In this document: one piece after another, positions 8,970 to 18,578 of the stretch
Layout of the letters: every line of letters begins with the position of its first letter
Numbering within the stretch: position 1 is the stretch's first letter
Origin: CAYZED01 sp964477445
Lineage (GTDB): Bacteria > Bacillota > Clostridia > Lutisporales > Lutisporaceae
Direction of reading: 5' to 3'
DNA: 64,000 nt
Assembly: GCA_964477445.1 (NCBI GenBank)
Contig: CAYZED010000003.1
Coordinates: 134,584-198,583 of the forward strand
Translations under genes and position numbers: made by a program
The notes under the pieces: model-generated
The model's input: only the letters and a program-made list of their open reading frames with translations
Databases searched by the model: none
Told to the model about the DNA's origin: nothing

Positions 8970-10070
8970 CTATTTCTTAAACCTAGATGGTAGTACGAGG
9001 TATAAATATCCATCTTGATTAAAAGGCTTTAAAATACATGGGCTCACATTATTTATTAGTTCAATTTTTATTTTCTCTGTATCTATAACTTTTAATGAAT
9101 CCATAAAATATTTTGCGTTAAAAGCTATTTCAATGTCCATTCCCTCTTTTTCGATAGCCAATTCTTCTTGAACATCACCACTTTGGGAATTTGATCTTAT
9201 AGTCATTTTTTCATCATCAATATTAAATTTTATCATATTACTATTTGATTCTCTCGCAAATAATGCAGCTCTTTCACATGCTTCAATCAATTTGCTTTTG
9301 TTTAAAACAACAGTAATTTTATTATCAACTGGAATAATTTGTTTGTAATTTATGAATTCGCCTTCGAGTAATCTAGAAGTTATCAATGTTTCATTTATTT
9401 GAAATAGTGCTTGATTATTTGTAAAATAAATATTTACTTTTTCATCTGAATCATCAAGTATTTTTTGAATTTCAGACATGGTTTTACCAGGTATAACTAC
9501 TTTTTTAACAAAATCACTTTTTATATCATCCCATTTAACTGCCATTCTAAATCCATCAAGTGCTACCATTGTAGCCTTTTCACCACTAAATTCTAGAAGT
9601 AGTCCTGTAATTATTGGCCTTAAATCCTCAGTCGCTACTGCAAAAATAGTATGTCTTATCATTTCTTTCATACTTTTTTGAGTTAATGTAATTGGATTTT
9701 CACGGCTTATTTTTGGGAGTTCAGGAAAATCATCGCTATTAATACCAATTAATTTAAAGCTTGAGCCTTCGCATTTAATATTTAATATGTTTCCGTCATT
9801 TATATATATTTCTACATCTGCGTCAGGCATTTTTCTGATAATTTCACCAAAAATCTTAGACGAAACAACAACTCTTCCTGGCTCAACAACATCAACATTA
9901 ATTAGTGTTTCTATTCCAATTTCAAGATCAGTACCTGTTATTTTTAGTTTTCCTGTACTTGCTTCTAAAAGTAAACCTTCAAGAATAGGAAGTGTGGTTT
10001 TAGATGGAACTGCTTTTTGGACTATTGATATTCCTTCGAGTAAACTATTTCGATTAGCAAATATTCTCAT
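8970..10070 (-). CDS. dnaN: DNA polymerase III beta sliding clamp
   Basis: A 366-residue sliding clamp, the family's normal length, starting MRIFANRNSLLEGISIVQKAV and ending in LYLVLPSRFKK, the conserved C-terminal region that carries partner-binding residues. It encircles DNA as a dimer and tethers the replicase. The ATG lies 7 bases after GGGAG. It follows dnaA by 179 bases that contain putative DnaA boxes. Confidence 0.98.
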   Translation of the reverse strand: MRIFANRNSLLEGISIVQKAVPSKTTLPILEGLLLEASTGKLKITGTDLEIGIETLINVDVVEPGRVVVSSKIFGEIIRKMPDADVEIYINDGNILNIKCEGSSFKLIGINSDDFPELPKISRENPITLTQKSMKEMIRHTIFAVATEDLRPIITGLLLEFSGEKATMVALDGFRMAVKWDDIKSDFVKKVVIPGKTMSEIQKILDDSDEKVNIYFTNNQALFQINETLITSRLLEGEFINYKQIIPVDNKITVVLNKSKLIEACERAALFARESNSNMIKFNIDDEKMTIRSNSQSGDVQEELAIEKEGMDIEIAFNAKYFMDSLKVIDTEKIKIELINNVSPCILKPFNQDGYLYLVLPSRFKK

Positions 10071-10249
10071 TTTTAAACTCCCTTTTTAGATATATATATT
10101 ATTAATTTAGCTAGTAGTAATAGTAGTAAGGGCTGTTGATATGTTTAAAAGTGGTTTTTCCCTTACTATGAGTAGGGTTATTTATTAGAAAAAGACTGTT
10201 GATAAGTCAATTTAAAATGAGCTCTTTTATAATAAAAATGTGTATAACT
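10071..10249. other. Left part of bipartite oriC: DnaA-box cluster between dnaA and dnaN
   Basis: Three minus-strand sites resemble the DnaA box TTATNCACA: TTATACACA (10239-10247, exact), TTATCAACA (10197-10205, one mismatch) and ATATCAACA (10134-10142, two mismatches). The gap also holds a short hairpin around CCCTTACT (about 10160-10177) and a small AT-rich block near 10090-10110. DnaA boxes on both sides of dnaA are typical of Firmicute origins; use as an origin here is inferred. Confidence 0.6.
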
Positions 10250-11590
10250 TTAAGTATGATAATTTGATATTTTCTCTTTAATATCTTCAATATTCTTTTT
10301 TAGTGAAGCATCAATTTGTTGTTGATTACCTATTTTTTCATGTGCATGCATTATTGTAGTGTGATCTCTTCCAAATGCTTCGCCTATCTTTGGCAAACTT
10401 AAATCAGTTAATTCTCTACATAAAAACATGGCTATTTGTCGAGGAAAAACTATTGTTTTAGTTCGTTTCTTAGCATTTAAGTCTTCTATTCTAATATCAA
10501 AATAATCAGAAATAATTTCCTTTATAATAGAAGGGTTAATTAATTTTTGTTTGGATCCAGTCAAAATTTCTTTTAAAGCTTGATTTGCAAGGTCTTCATT
10601 TATAATACCATTTGTTAATGTAGAATAAGCAATAAGCCTAGTTAGTGCACCTTCTAATTCTCTAATGTTTGTTTGAATTCGTTTTGCTATCATAAGTAAT
10701 ATATCATCTGAAACATTAATTTTTTCACTTTTTGCTTTTTTCTTTAAAATTGCGATTCTGGTTTCTAAATCAGGAGCTTGAATATCCGCTATAAGACCTT
10801 GTTCAAAACGAGTGCGCAATCTGTCCTCTAAAGTAGGAATTTCTTTAGGAGGTCGATCACTAGATATTATTATTTGCTTATTTGAACCATATAAAGTGTT
10901 AAATGTATGGAAAAATTCTTCTTGGGTTCTTTCTTTTCCAGCTATAAACTGAATATCATCAATTAAAAGTACATCAACATTTCTATATTTATTTCTAAAA
11001 TTATTATTTGTATTACCTTGAATAGAATTTATAAGTTCATTTGTAAAGGTTTCTGATGTAACATACATAATCTTTGATTGTTTTTTTTGTTTAAGAATAT
11101 AGTGACCAATAGCATGCATTAAATGTGTTTTTCCGAGTCCAACTCCTCCATATAGAAAGAGTGGATTATAGGCTCTAGCTGGTGATTCTGCAACAGCAGT
11201 GGATGCTGCATGTGCAAGTCTATTACTATTTCCAATAACAAAAGTTCCAAAAGTATATTTTGGATTTAATGAAGAGTTTGTAATTATTTCTTCTTTTTCT
11301 ATTGATATTGTATCATGATTTTCCTCATCTATAACAGGAGAAGAATCTACTATAAAATCAATGTCATAATTAAAATCAGAAGCTTTAATTATGCAATGCA
11401 TAATAAGATTTTTATATCTTTGTGTTATAATATTTTGAGCAATGGTGTTTGCTACCGAAATGGTAATAGTATTGTTTTTTATTGAAGACGCGCGCAGCGG
11501 TAGTATCCAGGTTTTAAAACTTACCTCTGTCATTTCAATTTTAATTAGATCTAGAGCGTTGCTCCAAATTTCTTGCAGATTGGAAATCAT
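10250..11590 (-). CDS. dnaA: Chromosomal replication initiator DnaA
   Basis: A 446-residue DnaA. Domain I covers residues 1 to about 85. The AAA+ domain has Walker A GGVGLGKTHLMHAIG near 150 and Walker B VLLIDDIQFI near 210. The C-terminal helix-turn-helix carries the signature GRDHTTIMHAHEKI near 415. It binds DnaA boxes and opens oriC. The ATG follows AGGAGG. It is the first gene of the leftward origin operon, divergent from rpmH. Confidence 0.99.
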   Translation of the reverse strand: MISNLQEIWSNALDLIKIEMTEVSFKTWILPLRASSIKNNTITISVANTIAQNIITQRYKNLIMHCIIKASDFNYDIDFIVDSSPVIDEENHDTISIEKEEIITNSSLNPKYTFGTFVIGNSNRLAHAASTAVAESPARAYNPLFLYGGVGLGKTHLMHAIGHYILKQKKQSKIMYVTSETFTNELINSIQGNTNNNFRNKYRNVDVLLIDDIQFIAGKERTQEEFFHTFNTLYGSNKQIIISSDRPPKEIPTLEDRLRTRFEQGLIADIQAPDLETRIAILKKKAKSEKINVSDDILLMIAKRIQTNIRELEGALTRLIAYSTLTNGIINEDLANQALKEILTGSKQKLINPSIIKEIISDYFDIRIEDLNAKKRTKTIVFPRQIAMFLCRELTDLSLPKIGEAFGRDHTTIMHAHEKIGNQQQIDASLKKNIEDIKEKISNYHT

Positions 11591-11889
11591 ATTTTACCTC
11601 CTAAGATTTATTATAAAAAATGAACCAATAGTTGCACCTTTTTTTTAGAATATCTCAATTTCCGTTAAATCATTATAATACAAACTAATAGTTATGCACA
11701 AGAGAACAGAAAAGGTTGAAAAATGTGTATATTTTGAAATTTTTATTACAAAAACAAGATATTGTGTTTTTATTTTTAATTAATATCTATAGGTTGATAA
11801 TTGATAAAATAAATATTGAAAAAAAATTTATATATTGAAAAAAAAATTATAAAATAACTAAATATGTTGACATGACTTATCTTTGCTAC
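11591..11889. other. Right part of bipartite oriC: DnaA boxes and AT-rich unwinding region
   Basis: Between dnaA and rpmH lies an exact DnaA box TTATGCACA (11692-11700, plus strand). Weaker minus-strand matches are ATATACACA (11724-11732) and TTATCAACC (11792-11800). They are followed by a very AT-rich stretch (about 11805-11860) with two direct copies of ATATTGAAAAAAAA (11813 and 11832). Genes are transcribed away from this point on both sides, as expected at oriC. Confidence 0.7.
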
Positions 11890-11895
11890 TATAAT
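11867..11895 (+). promoter_or_regulatory. Consensus sigma-A promoter of rpmH
   Basis: TTGACA at 11867-11872 and TATAAT at 11890-11895, separated by 17 bases. Both hexamers match the consensus exactly. It drives rpmH and probably the downstream rnpA-jag genes. Confidence 0.92.
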
Positions 11896-11930
11896 TGAAA
11901 TGCTAATAAGCACAAACAGGAGGTGTTTTC

Positions 11931-12065
11931 ATGTTAATGACATATCAACCAAAAAAGAGACAACGCAGTAAAGTTCACGGCTTTAGAGAAAGAATGAGCA
12001 CAAAAAATGGACAAAATGTTCTCAGAAGAAGAAGATTAAAAGGCAGAAAGAGACTTACAGTATAA
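11931..12065 (+). CDS. rpmH: 50S ribosomal protein L34
   Basis: A 44-residue, very basic protein reading MLMTYQPKKRQRSKVHGF then RERMSTKNGQ and ending GRKRLTV, the standard L34 sequence and length. The ATG lies 6 bases after AGGAGG. It is the first gene rightward of the origin, under a perfect consensus promoter. Confidence 0.99.
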   Translation: MLMTYQPKKRQRSKVHGFRERMSTKNGQNVLRRRRLKGRKRLTV

Positions 12066-12089
12066 AGGGCCGCCCAGAGTGGCCTTTTT
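12064..12089 (+). terminator. Short GC-rich hairpin with T-run after rpmH
   Basis: GGCC at 12068-12071 pairs with GGCC at 12081-12084 across a 9-base loop, with flanking A/T pairs, and is followed by TTTTT. Probably a partial terminator that makes rpmH mRNA more abundant than the downstream genes. Confidence 0.55.
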
Positions 12090-12112
12090 CTGTATATTGA
12101 ATTGAGGAACCT

Positions 12113-12463
12113 ATGTCTGTATTAGTTAAATTAAAAAAGAATTGGCAATTTAAGAATGTCTACGAAAAAGGGAAATATTCTGCAGATAAATATGTAGTAG
12201 CATATTATGTTAGAAATAATCTCAATACTAATATAGTAGGTTTTTCTGTAAGTAAAAAAGTTGGAAACAGTGTCGTTAGAAACAGAACGAAAAGACGTAT
12301 GAAAGAATGTTATAGATTTTTTTCATTAAACATTAAAAAAGGGTATGACATTGTTTTCACTGCCAGAGTTGCCGCTTCAGAAGCAGATTTTTCAAAAATA
12401 AAAAACTCTATGAAAAACTCGTTGGAAAGAGCAAAACTTTTTTTGAATGAAAAGAAGGAATAA
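12113..12463 (+). CDS. rnpA: Ribonuclease P protein component
   Basis: A 116-residue basic protein that assists the RNase P RNA in tRNA 5' maturation. The RNP-box signature is visible as SKKVGNSVVRNRTKRRMKE near residues 44-62. The ATG follows GAGGAA. Its stop codon shares a base with the start of yidD (TAATG), indicating translational coupling. Confidence 0.97.
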   Translation: MSVLVKLKKNWQFKNVYEKGKYSADKYVVAYYVRNNLNTNIVGFSVSKKVGNSVVRNRTKRRMKECYRFFSLNIKKGYDIVFTARVAASEADFSKIKNSMKNSLERAKLFLNEKKE

Positions 12464-12717
12464 TGAAAAGATTATTCGTATATATAATTAAGATATATAG
12501 AAAATATATTTCACCACTATCTCCAGGAAAATGTAGATTTGTTCCGACTTGTTCGGAATATTCGCTACAAGCCATTGAAAAGTATGGAGCTCTTAAGGGT
12601 GGATTTATTTCTATTAAAAGAATACTAAGATGTAATCCTTTCGGGAAATTTGGCTATGACCCAGTACCTGAGCCGAAAGACATGGAAGGATTGAAATTTT
12701 TAAAAATAAGGAGATGA
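12463..12717 (+). CDS. yidD: Membrane protein insertion efficiency factor YidD
   Basis: An 84-residue YidD/UPF0161 protein with the family core SPLSPGKCRFVPTCSEYS near residues 16-33 and GGFISIKRILRCNPF near 46-60, including the conserved cysteines. It is thought to help YidC-dependent membrane insertion. It overlaps rnpA and is followed 4 bases later by yidC. Confidence 0.95.
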   Translation: MKRLFVYIIKIYRKYISPLSPGKCRFVPTCSEYSLQAIEKYGALKGGFISIKRILRCNPFGKFGYDPVPEPKDMEGLKFLKIRR

Positions 12718-12721
12718 AAAC

Positions 12722-13435
12722 TTGTTAGATTTTATTGTATATCCTCTCGGAAAATTGATGAAAATAATTTACGATTTTACTGGAAATTATGGTGTTGCAA
12801 TTGTTTTATTCACTATTGTTATTAGAATGGCGCTTTTGCCTTTCAGTATTAAGCAGACGCAGTCCTCAAAGAAAATGAATGTTTTAAGTCCAAAAATGAA
12901 GGAAATCCAAGAAAAGTATAAAAACGACAAAGAACAATTGAACGTTAAGCTGATGGAACTTTACAAAGAAAATAATTACAATCCTGCAGCAGGTTGCTTA
13001 CCTACTTTATTACAGATGCCTATATTGTTTTCCTTGTTCTATGTACTTCAAGATCCTATAAAATATGTTTTTAGTACAAAGGAAGCATTTGCGCTTGTAC
13101 ATAAAAGCTTTTTATGGATTTCTAATGTTGGTCTAACAGAGCAGGCAGCTACAATCTTTAGCATTCCAGGTATTGGAGGGCTGCCAATACTGGCGATACT
13201 AGCTGGACTTACAACTTGGTATCAGATGAGAATGATTATGCCTAGTGGATCTAATGTTGATCCAACGCAGAAATCAATGACTATGATTATGCCATTTATG
13301 TTTGCATTTTTCACACTTAATGTTCCGTCTGGGTTAGCAGTGTATTGGGTAATTGGTAATTTTATTACAATTATTACACAGTATTTTTTATTGGGAAAGA
13401 AACCAGCCGTTGCCGTTAAGGAGGTCAAAAAATGA
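12722..13435 (+). CDS. yidC: Membrane protein insertase YidC/SpoIIIJ
   Basis: A 237-residue YidC/Oxa1-type insertase in the short Gram-positive form. It has several membrane segments (about residues 5-35, 93-112, 155-170, 185-200 and 205-225), a basic cytoplasmic loop (SSKKMNVLSPKMKEIQEKYK), and the conserved Arg in the first hydrophobic region (VIRMALLPF). No lipobox is evident. The start is a TTG just after AAGGAGATG. The last codons overlap jag by 4 bases. Confidence 0.95.
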   Translation: MLDFIVYPLGKLMKIIYDFTGNYGVAIVLFTIVIRMALLPFSIKQTQSSKKMNVLSPKMKEIQEKYKNDKEQLNVKLMELYKENNYNPAAGCLPTLLQMPILFSLFYVLQDPIKYVFSTKEAFALVHKSFLWISNVGLTEQAATIFSIPGIGGLPILAILAGLTTWYQMRMIMPSGSNVDPTQKSMTMIMPFMFAFFTLNVPSGLAVYWVIGNFITIITQYFLLGKKPAVAVKEVKK

Positions 13436-14154
13436 TTTTTGTTGAAAAAACCGGAAAAACCGTTGAAGAAGCTGTTAGTGCAGCAATTCTAGAACTAAAT
13501 ATTGATGAATCTAAAGTAGAAATTGAAATAATAGAACAATCTACTAAAGGATTCTTAGGAATTGGTGGAAAGCTTGCTAAGGTTAAAGTTTCTATAATTG
13601 AAGAAATTCTAGAAAACAATAATTCTAAAAAGATTGTAATTAATTCGACCAGATCTGAAACAAATAGAGAATCTAGATATACAGAAGCGGCTACGCCTGA
13701 AGACAAAGAAAATGCTCAGAAATTTATGAGAGATGTTTTAAACGCAATGAATATTAAAGCAGAAATCAGAAGTAGAATTACTGAAGAGGGTTTATATATA
13801 AACTTGTCTGGTCCTAGAATGGGATTAATTATTGGTAGACGTGGTCAAACATTAGATTCGCTTCAATATTTAGTTAGTTTAGTTGTAAATAAAGAAAAAC
13901 AGAGAAATTCTCACATTAAAGTTGTTCTCGATACCGAAGACTATCGAAAAAAGAGAGAAGATACTTTAGTTAGACTAGCGACTAGACTTGCAGAAAAAGT
14001 CATTAGAACAGGTGAATACGTTGAGTTAGAACCGATGAATCCATATGAACGTAGAATTATTCACTCAACACTCCAAGGGTATGATGGAATTGTTACTTAT
14101 AGTGAAGGTGAAGAGCCAAACAGAAGAGTAATTATTGACTCTGACAGGGATTAA
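13432..14154 (+). CDS. jag: Jag (SpoIIIJ-associated) RNA-binding protein
   Basis: 240 residues with three domains. A Jag-N domain occupies residues 1 to about 50 (KTVEEAVSAAILELNIDE, FLGIGGKLAKVKV). A KH domain around 85-160 has GLIIGRRGQTLDSLQYLV. A C-terminal R3H domain around 165-235 has EPMNPYERRIIHSTLQ. KhpB/Jag proteins bind RNA and affect cell envelope functions. It overlaps yidC by 4 bases and is the last gene before a terminator. Confidence 0.95.
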   Translation: MIFVEKTGKTVEEAVSAAILELNIDESKVEIEIIEQSTKGFLGIGGKLAKVKVSIIEEILENNNSKKIVINSTRSETNRESRYTEAATPEDKENAQKFMRDVLNAMNIKAEIRSRITEEGLYINLSGPRMGLIIGRRGQTLDSLQYLVSLVVNKEKQRNSHIKVVLDTEDYRKKREDTLVRLATRLAEKVIRTGEYVELEPMNPYERRIIHSTLQGYDGIVTYSEGEEPNRRVIIDSDRD

Positions 14155-14221
14155 AGTATATTTGATGGATGTTTTGTTAATATTAGAATACTTAAATGAA
14201 ATTTACAAAAAGAAATATATT

Positions 14222-14260
14222 AAAAGACAGTCTTCGCGCAGGCGTTGACTGTTTTCTTTT
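14222..14260 (+). terminator. Terminator of the rpmH-jag unit
   Basis: A stem between 14222-14232 and 14247-14259 (core GACAGTC with GACTGTT) enclosing a GC-rich loop and ending in a T-rich run (TTTTCTTTT). Confidence 0.75.
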
Positions 14261-14330
14261 AAACTAAAAATAGATATAATTGTACGTGAATGAAAATTCA
14301 ATTTTATAATATAGATATATTGAAGGTGTA

Positions 14331-15761
14331 ATGATGCAGAAGAAAACAATAGCAGCAATTTCGACAGCACCAGGAGAAGCCGGGGTTGCAATTATAAGAG
14401 TATCGGGTGATTTATCTTATGATATTTTTATGAATATTTTTAGAGATAAACAAATTAGAAAGAAAAGCGAGTTTATTGATAGGCATATGTATTATGGCTC
14501 AGCTGTAAACAATAGGGAATCTCTCATAGATGAGGGATTATTTGTATTTATGAAAGCCCCAAATACTTATACTGGCGAAGATGTTTTTGAGATTCAGTGT
14601 CATGGTGGAAGTAGCTCCACTGGAGAAATTTTGTCTAGAGTATTAGAATTAGGTGCAGAATTGGCTGAAGCTGGAGAATTCACAAAAAGAGCTTTCCTTA
14701 ATGGGAAAATTGATTTATCTCAGGCTGAGGCTGTTATGGATATTATTTCTTCAAAAACTGGAAGGGCACTCAATGTAGCAGTTGGGCAACTACGCGGAAA
14801 TATTTCAAATAAAGTTAGAGAAATTATGCACATTTTTATTTCTCTGCTAGCACATATTGAAGCCTCAATTGATTTTCCAGAACATGATATTGAAGAAGTT
14901 ACAAATAAAAGAATGAATGATGAGCTTTCACATGCATTTGAATTAATTAGTAATTTAGAAATTGGGTTCGAAGAAGGTCGATTTATAAAAGACGGTATTA
15001 AGACCGCAATCGTTGGTAAACCGAATGTTGGAAAGTCATCACTATTGAATGCACTTCTTAAGGATGAAAGAGCGATAGTAACCGAAGTTCCAGGGACGAC
15101 GAGAGATATTATTGAGGAAATAATTAATATTTCAGGAATTTTGGTCAGAATTATCGATACAGCAGGGCTCAGAGGGACCACGGATTTAGTTGAGTCTCTG
15201 GGTATTGAGCGAACAAAGAAAACTATTGATTTGGCTGATTTAGTGTTGTTTGTATTAGATGCGTCAGAGGAAATAACTGATGAAGATTTTCAAATAGCGA
15301 CACTTCTTTCTGACAAGAAAGTTGTTTTGGTTTTGAACAAGAGTGATAAGTTTATTAACGGATTTACGACTGATTCCATATTAGATAAGTTTAGTAATTT
15401 CTTAATAGAAAATATTGACTCGAAAAATAAGAATGTTGACTTTATAAAAATTGTTGAAATTTCGGCAAAAGATTCAACTAACATTAATTTACTAGAAGAA
15501 ATTATTCAAAGCATGGTAGAAAAGGGAATGATCCAACAAGAAGGATCTACGCCTGTAACTAATGCGAGACATAGAGATTTGATTTTGAAAGCAGAAAGAA
15601 TTATTGCGAGTAGTATTAAAGAGCTAAACAGCGGAGTTCCCATTGATTTATTGTCAATTCAGATAAAGGAAGCATGGAGAATGCTTGGGCTAATAACTGG
15701 TGATTCTGTGAATTCAGACATCACTAAGGAAATTTTTAGTAGATTTTGTGTAGGAAAATAA
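14331..15761 (+). CDS. mnmE: tRNA modification GTPase MnmE
   Basis: A 476-residue MnmE that, with MnmG, installs the aminomethyl group on U34 of certain tRNAs. The N-terminal folate-binding region starts TIAAISTAPGEAGVAIIR. The G domain has VGKPNVGKSSLLNALL near residue 230, a DTAG motif, and NKSD near 338. The C-terminal CVGK is the family's catalytic CxGK end. A second ATG follows the first codon. The gene is 10 bases upstream of mnmG. Confidence 0.98.
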   Translation: MMQKKTIAAISTAPGEAGVAIIRVSGDLSYDIFMNIFRDKQIRKKSEFIDRHMYYGSAVNNRESLIDEGLFVFMKAPNTYTGEDVFEIQCHGGSSSTGEILSRVLELGAELAEAGEFTKRAFLNGKIDLSQAEAVMDIISSKTGRALNVAVGQLRGNISNKVREIMHIFISLLAHIEASIDFPEHDIEEVTNKRMNDELSHAFELISNLEIGFEEGRFIKDGIKTAIVGKPNVGKSSLLNALLKDERAIVTEVPGTTRDIIEEIINISGILVRIIDTAGLRGTTDLVESLGIERTKKTIDLADLVLFVLDASEEITDEDFQIATLLSDKKVVLVLNKSDKFINGFTTDSILDKFSNFLIENIDSKNKNVDFIKIVEISAKDSTNINLLEEIIQSMVEKGMIQQEGSTPVTNARHRDLILKAERIIASSIKELNSGVPIDLLSIQIKEAWRMLGLITGDSVNSDITKEIFSRFCVGK

Positions 15762-15771
15762 GGAAGTATAT

Positions 15772-17655
15772 ATGGAAAGAATATTTGATGCTGGAGAATA
15801 TGATGTTATAGTTATTGGAGCGGGTCATGCAGGGTGTGAGGCGGCATTAGCTTCTGCCCGTCTTGGCATGAAAACTTTAGTTACATCTATAAATCTAGAT
15901 AGTGTGGGAATGATGGCATGTAACCCCTCTATTGGAGGGCCCGCGAAAGGAAATCTCGTTAGAGAAATTGACGCACTTGGCGGAGAAATGGGAATTAACA
16001 CTGATAATACTATGATTCAGTCAAAAATGCTAAACATAAAAAAAGGCCCTGCAGTTAGAGCGTTGCGAATGCAAAGCGACAAATATTTGTATCATCAACG
16101 TATGAAATGGGTGCTTGAGAATCAAGAGAATATTTTTCTTAAACAATGTGAAGTCAGCGAAATTTGTTTTGGGGAGAATAAAGTTACTGGTATAATAACT
16201 ACTTTAGGAGCTCATTATCGAGCGAAGGCAATAATTGTTGCAACAGGAGTATATTTAAAGGGGAAAATAGTAATTGGTAATGTATCCTATTATAGTGGCC
16301 CAAACGGGTTGTTTCCTGCTATGGAGTTATCTAGTTCGTTAGAACAAATGGGATTCATCCTAAGGAGATTTAAAACAGGAACGCCTGCAAGAGTTGATTC
16401 TAGAACAGTAGATTATTCGAAAATGGTTGAACAACCTGGTGATCCTGATCCTGAGAGATTTTCTTATTTAAGTGAAAGAACACCATTTGAGCAAATGCCT
16501 TGTTACTTAACATATACAACACCATTAACGCATGAGATTATCCGAGAAAACATTCATAGATCACCACTTATTACTGGCGACATAACTGGTGTTGGACCTC
16601 GATACTGTCCTTCTATTGAGACAAAGGTTATCAATTTTGCGGATAAAGAACAACATCAAACTTTTGTTGAACCGGAAGGTAATTTCACTAATGAGCTTTA
16701 TATTCAAGGCATGTCTAGTAGCTTGCCCGAAGAAGTTCAAGAAAAGTTCATGCATACTATTGTAGGCTTAGAAAATTGTCACATCACTAGACCGGCTTAT
16801 GCAATTGAATATGACTGTATTGATCCGACAGCGCTCAAACTTACTTTAGAGTCTAAGAATATCGAAGGGCTGTTTTTTGCAGGTCAAATAAATGGTACAT
16901 CTGGCTACGAAGAAGCAGCTGCGCAAGGTTTAGTTGCTGGTATTAATGCTGTACTGAAGATTCAAAACAAGTCGCCGTTAATATTAGATAGATCAGAAGC
17001 TTACATAGGAGTTTTGATTGACGATCTTGTCACTAAAGGAACTGAGGAACCGTATCGAATGATGACAAGTAGAGCAGAATACAGGTTGTTGTTAAGGCAT
17101 GATAATGCAGACGCGAGACTGACTGAAAGAGGACATTCACTCGGACTTGTTACAGAATTACGACTCAAAAAATATTTAGATAAGAAGCATGAAATCGCAG
17201 TTGAACTCGAAAGACTAAGGAAAGCAATGATTTCACATAATATTTTAAATGATTTTTTGAGGAAGATTGGATCTACGGAAATTCAGGGATCAATGACATT
17301 GTACGAGCTTTTAAAAAGGCCGGAAATTACATATTATGAAATAATTTCTTTTATTGAAAACTATATAAATGTTTCACGTGAAACATATGAGGAAGTAGAA
17401 ATAATTATTAAGTATGAGGGATATATCAAGAAGGCACTAGTTCAAGCAAATGGATTTAAAAACATGGAGAACATTAAACTAAAAGATGATATTATGTACT
17501 CTAAAATCTCAGGATTATCTTTAGAAGCGAGAGAAAAGCTTGACAAAGTTAGACCAGACAACCTTGGTCAAGCATCAAGAATATCAGGTGTATCTCCAGC
17601 TGATATTTCTGTTATGTTAGTCTACTTGGAACAAAGAAGAAGAACTAATTTCTGA
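15772..17655 (+). CDS. mnmG: tRNA uridine-5-carboxymethylaminomethyl modification enzyme MnmG
   Basis: A 627-residue FAD-dependent partner of MnmE. Motifs are the dinucleotide fold VIVIGAGHAGCEAALASAR near residue 14, SIGGPAKGNLVREIDALGG, the GYEEAAAQGLVAGINA segment near 378, and the C-terminal SPADISVMLVYLEQRRR. The ATG follows AAGGAAG. A perfect parS sequence is embedded in the coding region at 17370-17385, encoding the codons around NVSRETYE. Confidence 0.98.
   Translation: MERIFDAGEYDVIVIGAGHAGCEAALASARLGMKTLVTSINLDSVGMMACNPSIGGPAKGNLVREIDALGGEMGINTDNTMIQSKMLNIKKGPAVRALRMQSDKYLYHQRMKWVLENQENIFLKQCEVSEICFGENKVTGIITTLGAHYRAKAIIVATGVYLKGKIVIGNVSYYSGPNGLFPAMELSSSLEQMGFILRRFKTGTPARVDSRTVDYSKMVEQPGDPDPERFSYLSERTPFEQMPCYLTYTTPLTHEIIRENIHRSPLITGDITGVGPRYCPSIETKVINFADKEQHQTFVEPEGNFTNELYIQGMSSSLPEEVQEKFMHTIVGLENCHITRPAYAIEYDCIDPTALKLTLESKNIEGLFFAGQINGTSGYEEAAAQGLVAGINAVLKIQNKSPLILDRSEAYIGVLIDDLVTKGTEEPYRMMTSRAEYRLLLRHDNADARLTERGHSLGLVTELRLKKYLDKKHEIAVELERLRKAMISHNILNDFLRKIGSTEIQGSMTLYELLKRPEITYYEIISFIENYINVSRETYEEVEIIIKYEGYIKKALVQANGFKNMENIKLKDDIMYSKISGLSLEAREKLDKVRPDNLGQASRISGVSPADISVMLVYLEQRRRTNF
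17370..17385. other. parS site inside mnmG
   Basis: The 16-base palindrome TGTTTCACGTGAAACA, an exact match to the Firmicute parS consensus bound by ParB. It lies within the mnmG reading frame, about 2.1 kb from the second perfect copy. Confidence 0.93.
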
Positions 17656-17790
17656 AATCAACATAAAAAGCTAGAGAGTATATTATAGCTTGCTTACACA
17701 AATCCCACTAGCACAAAATCATTTAACCTGATAATTACATATACAAATGCAATATGATAATTTGCATAGTAAAATAATAGGAGGACAAAA

Positions 17791-18516
17791 TTGCTAAATG
17801 AAAAATTAAGAGATTTACTTATTCAGGGCGCTAAAGAGAATCTAACGATGTTAGACAAAGAAAAGACAGATAAATTGGATATATTTATTGACTTATTGAA
17901 AGAATGGAACGAAAAGATTAATTTGACAACAATTTCAGGTGATGAAGAAATTGTAACAAAGCATATTATCGATTCACTTTCTTGTTTTAAAACTGATGTA
18001 ATTAAATCAAATATAAAGATGATCGATGTTGGTACTGGCGCGGGCTTCCCAGCAATACCTATAGCTATTGTTGATAGCACAATTGATATAACTCTGCTAG
18101 ACTCCTTGAACAAGCGGCTAAAATACTTGGATATTGTTATTAACCAGTTAAAATTAACGAATGTAAAAACTCTTCATGCACGGGCAGAAGATGCAGGGCA
18201 GAACAAATTATACAGAGAGATGTTTGATGTGGTGACAGCAAGAGCTGTTGCACCACTCAGAATTCTTTTAGAGCTGTGCTTACCTTTCTTAAAGGATGGT
18301 GGATATTTTGTTTGTATGAAGGGTCCTGGTTTTTATGAAGAAGTTGAAGAATCAAAAGTTGCGCTCGAAAAACTTGGAGGAAACATTGTAAGAGTTATTG
18401 ATACTCCGATTATTGGAACTGATTTGTGTCACAATATACTCTTAATACAAAAGACAGGTATTATGCCTAAGCATTATCCAAGAAAGCCAGGCAAGCCAGT
18501 TTCGAATCCTTTATAA
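17791..18516 (+). CDS. rsmG: 16S rRNA (guanine527-N7)-methyltransferase RsmG
   Basis: A 241-residue RsmG (GidB). The S-adenosylmethionine site is MIDVGTGAGFPAIPIAIV near residue 75, followed by LLDSLNKRLKYLD and the FDVVTARAVAPL segment near 150. The start is a TTG just after AGGAGGAC. It follows mnmG by 135 bases and precedes parA, the standard origin order. Confidence 0.97.
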   Translation: MLNEKLRDLLIQGAKENLTMLDKEKTDKLDIFIDLLKEWNEKINLTTISGDEEIVTKHIIDSLSCFKTDVIKSNIKMIDVGTGAGFPAIPIAIVDSTIDITLLDSLNKRLKYLDIVINQLKLTNVKTLHARAEDAGQNKLYREMFDVVTARAVAPLRILLELCLPFLKDGGYFVCMKGPGFYEEVEESKVALEKLGGNIVRVIDTPIIGTDLCHNILLIQKTGIMPKHYPRKPGKPVSNPL

Positions 18517-18578
18517 TTTCAATCACGTTTAATCAGTTATAATAATAAAGGTCTATAAATATATATTTTTTTGCCCTT

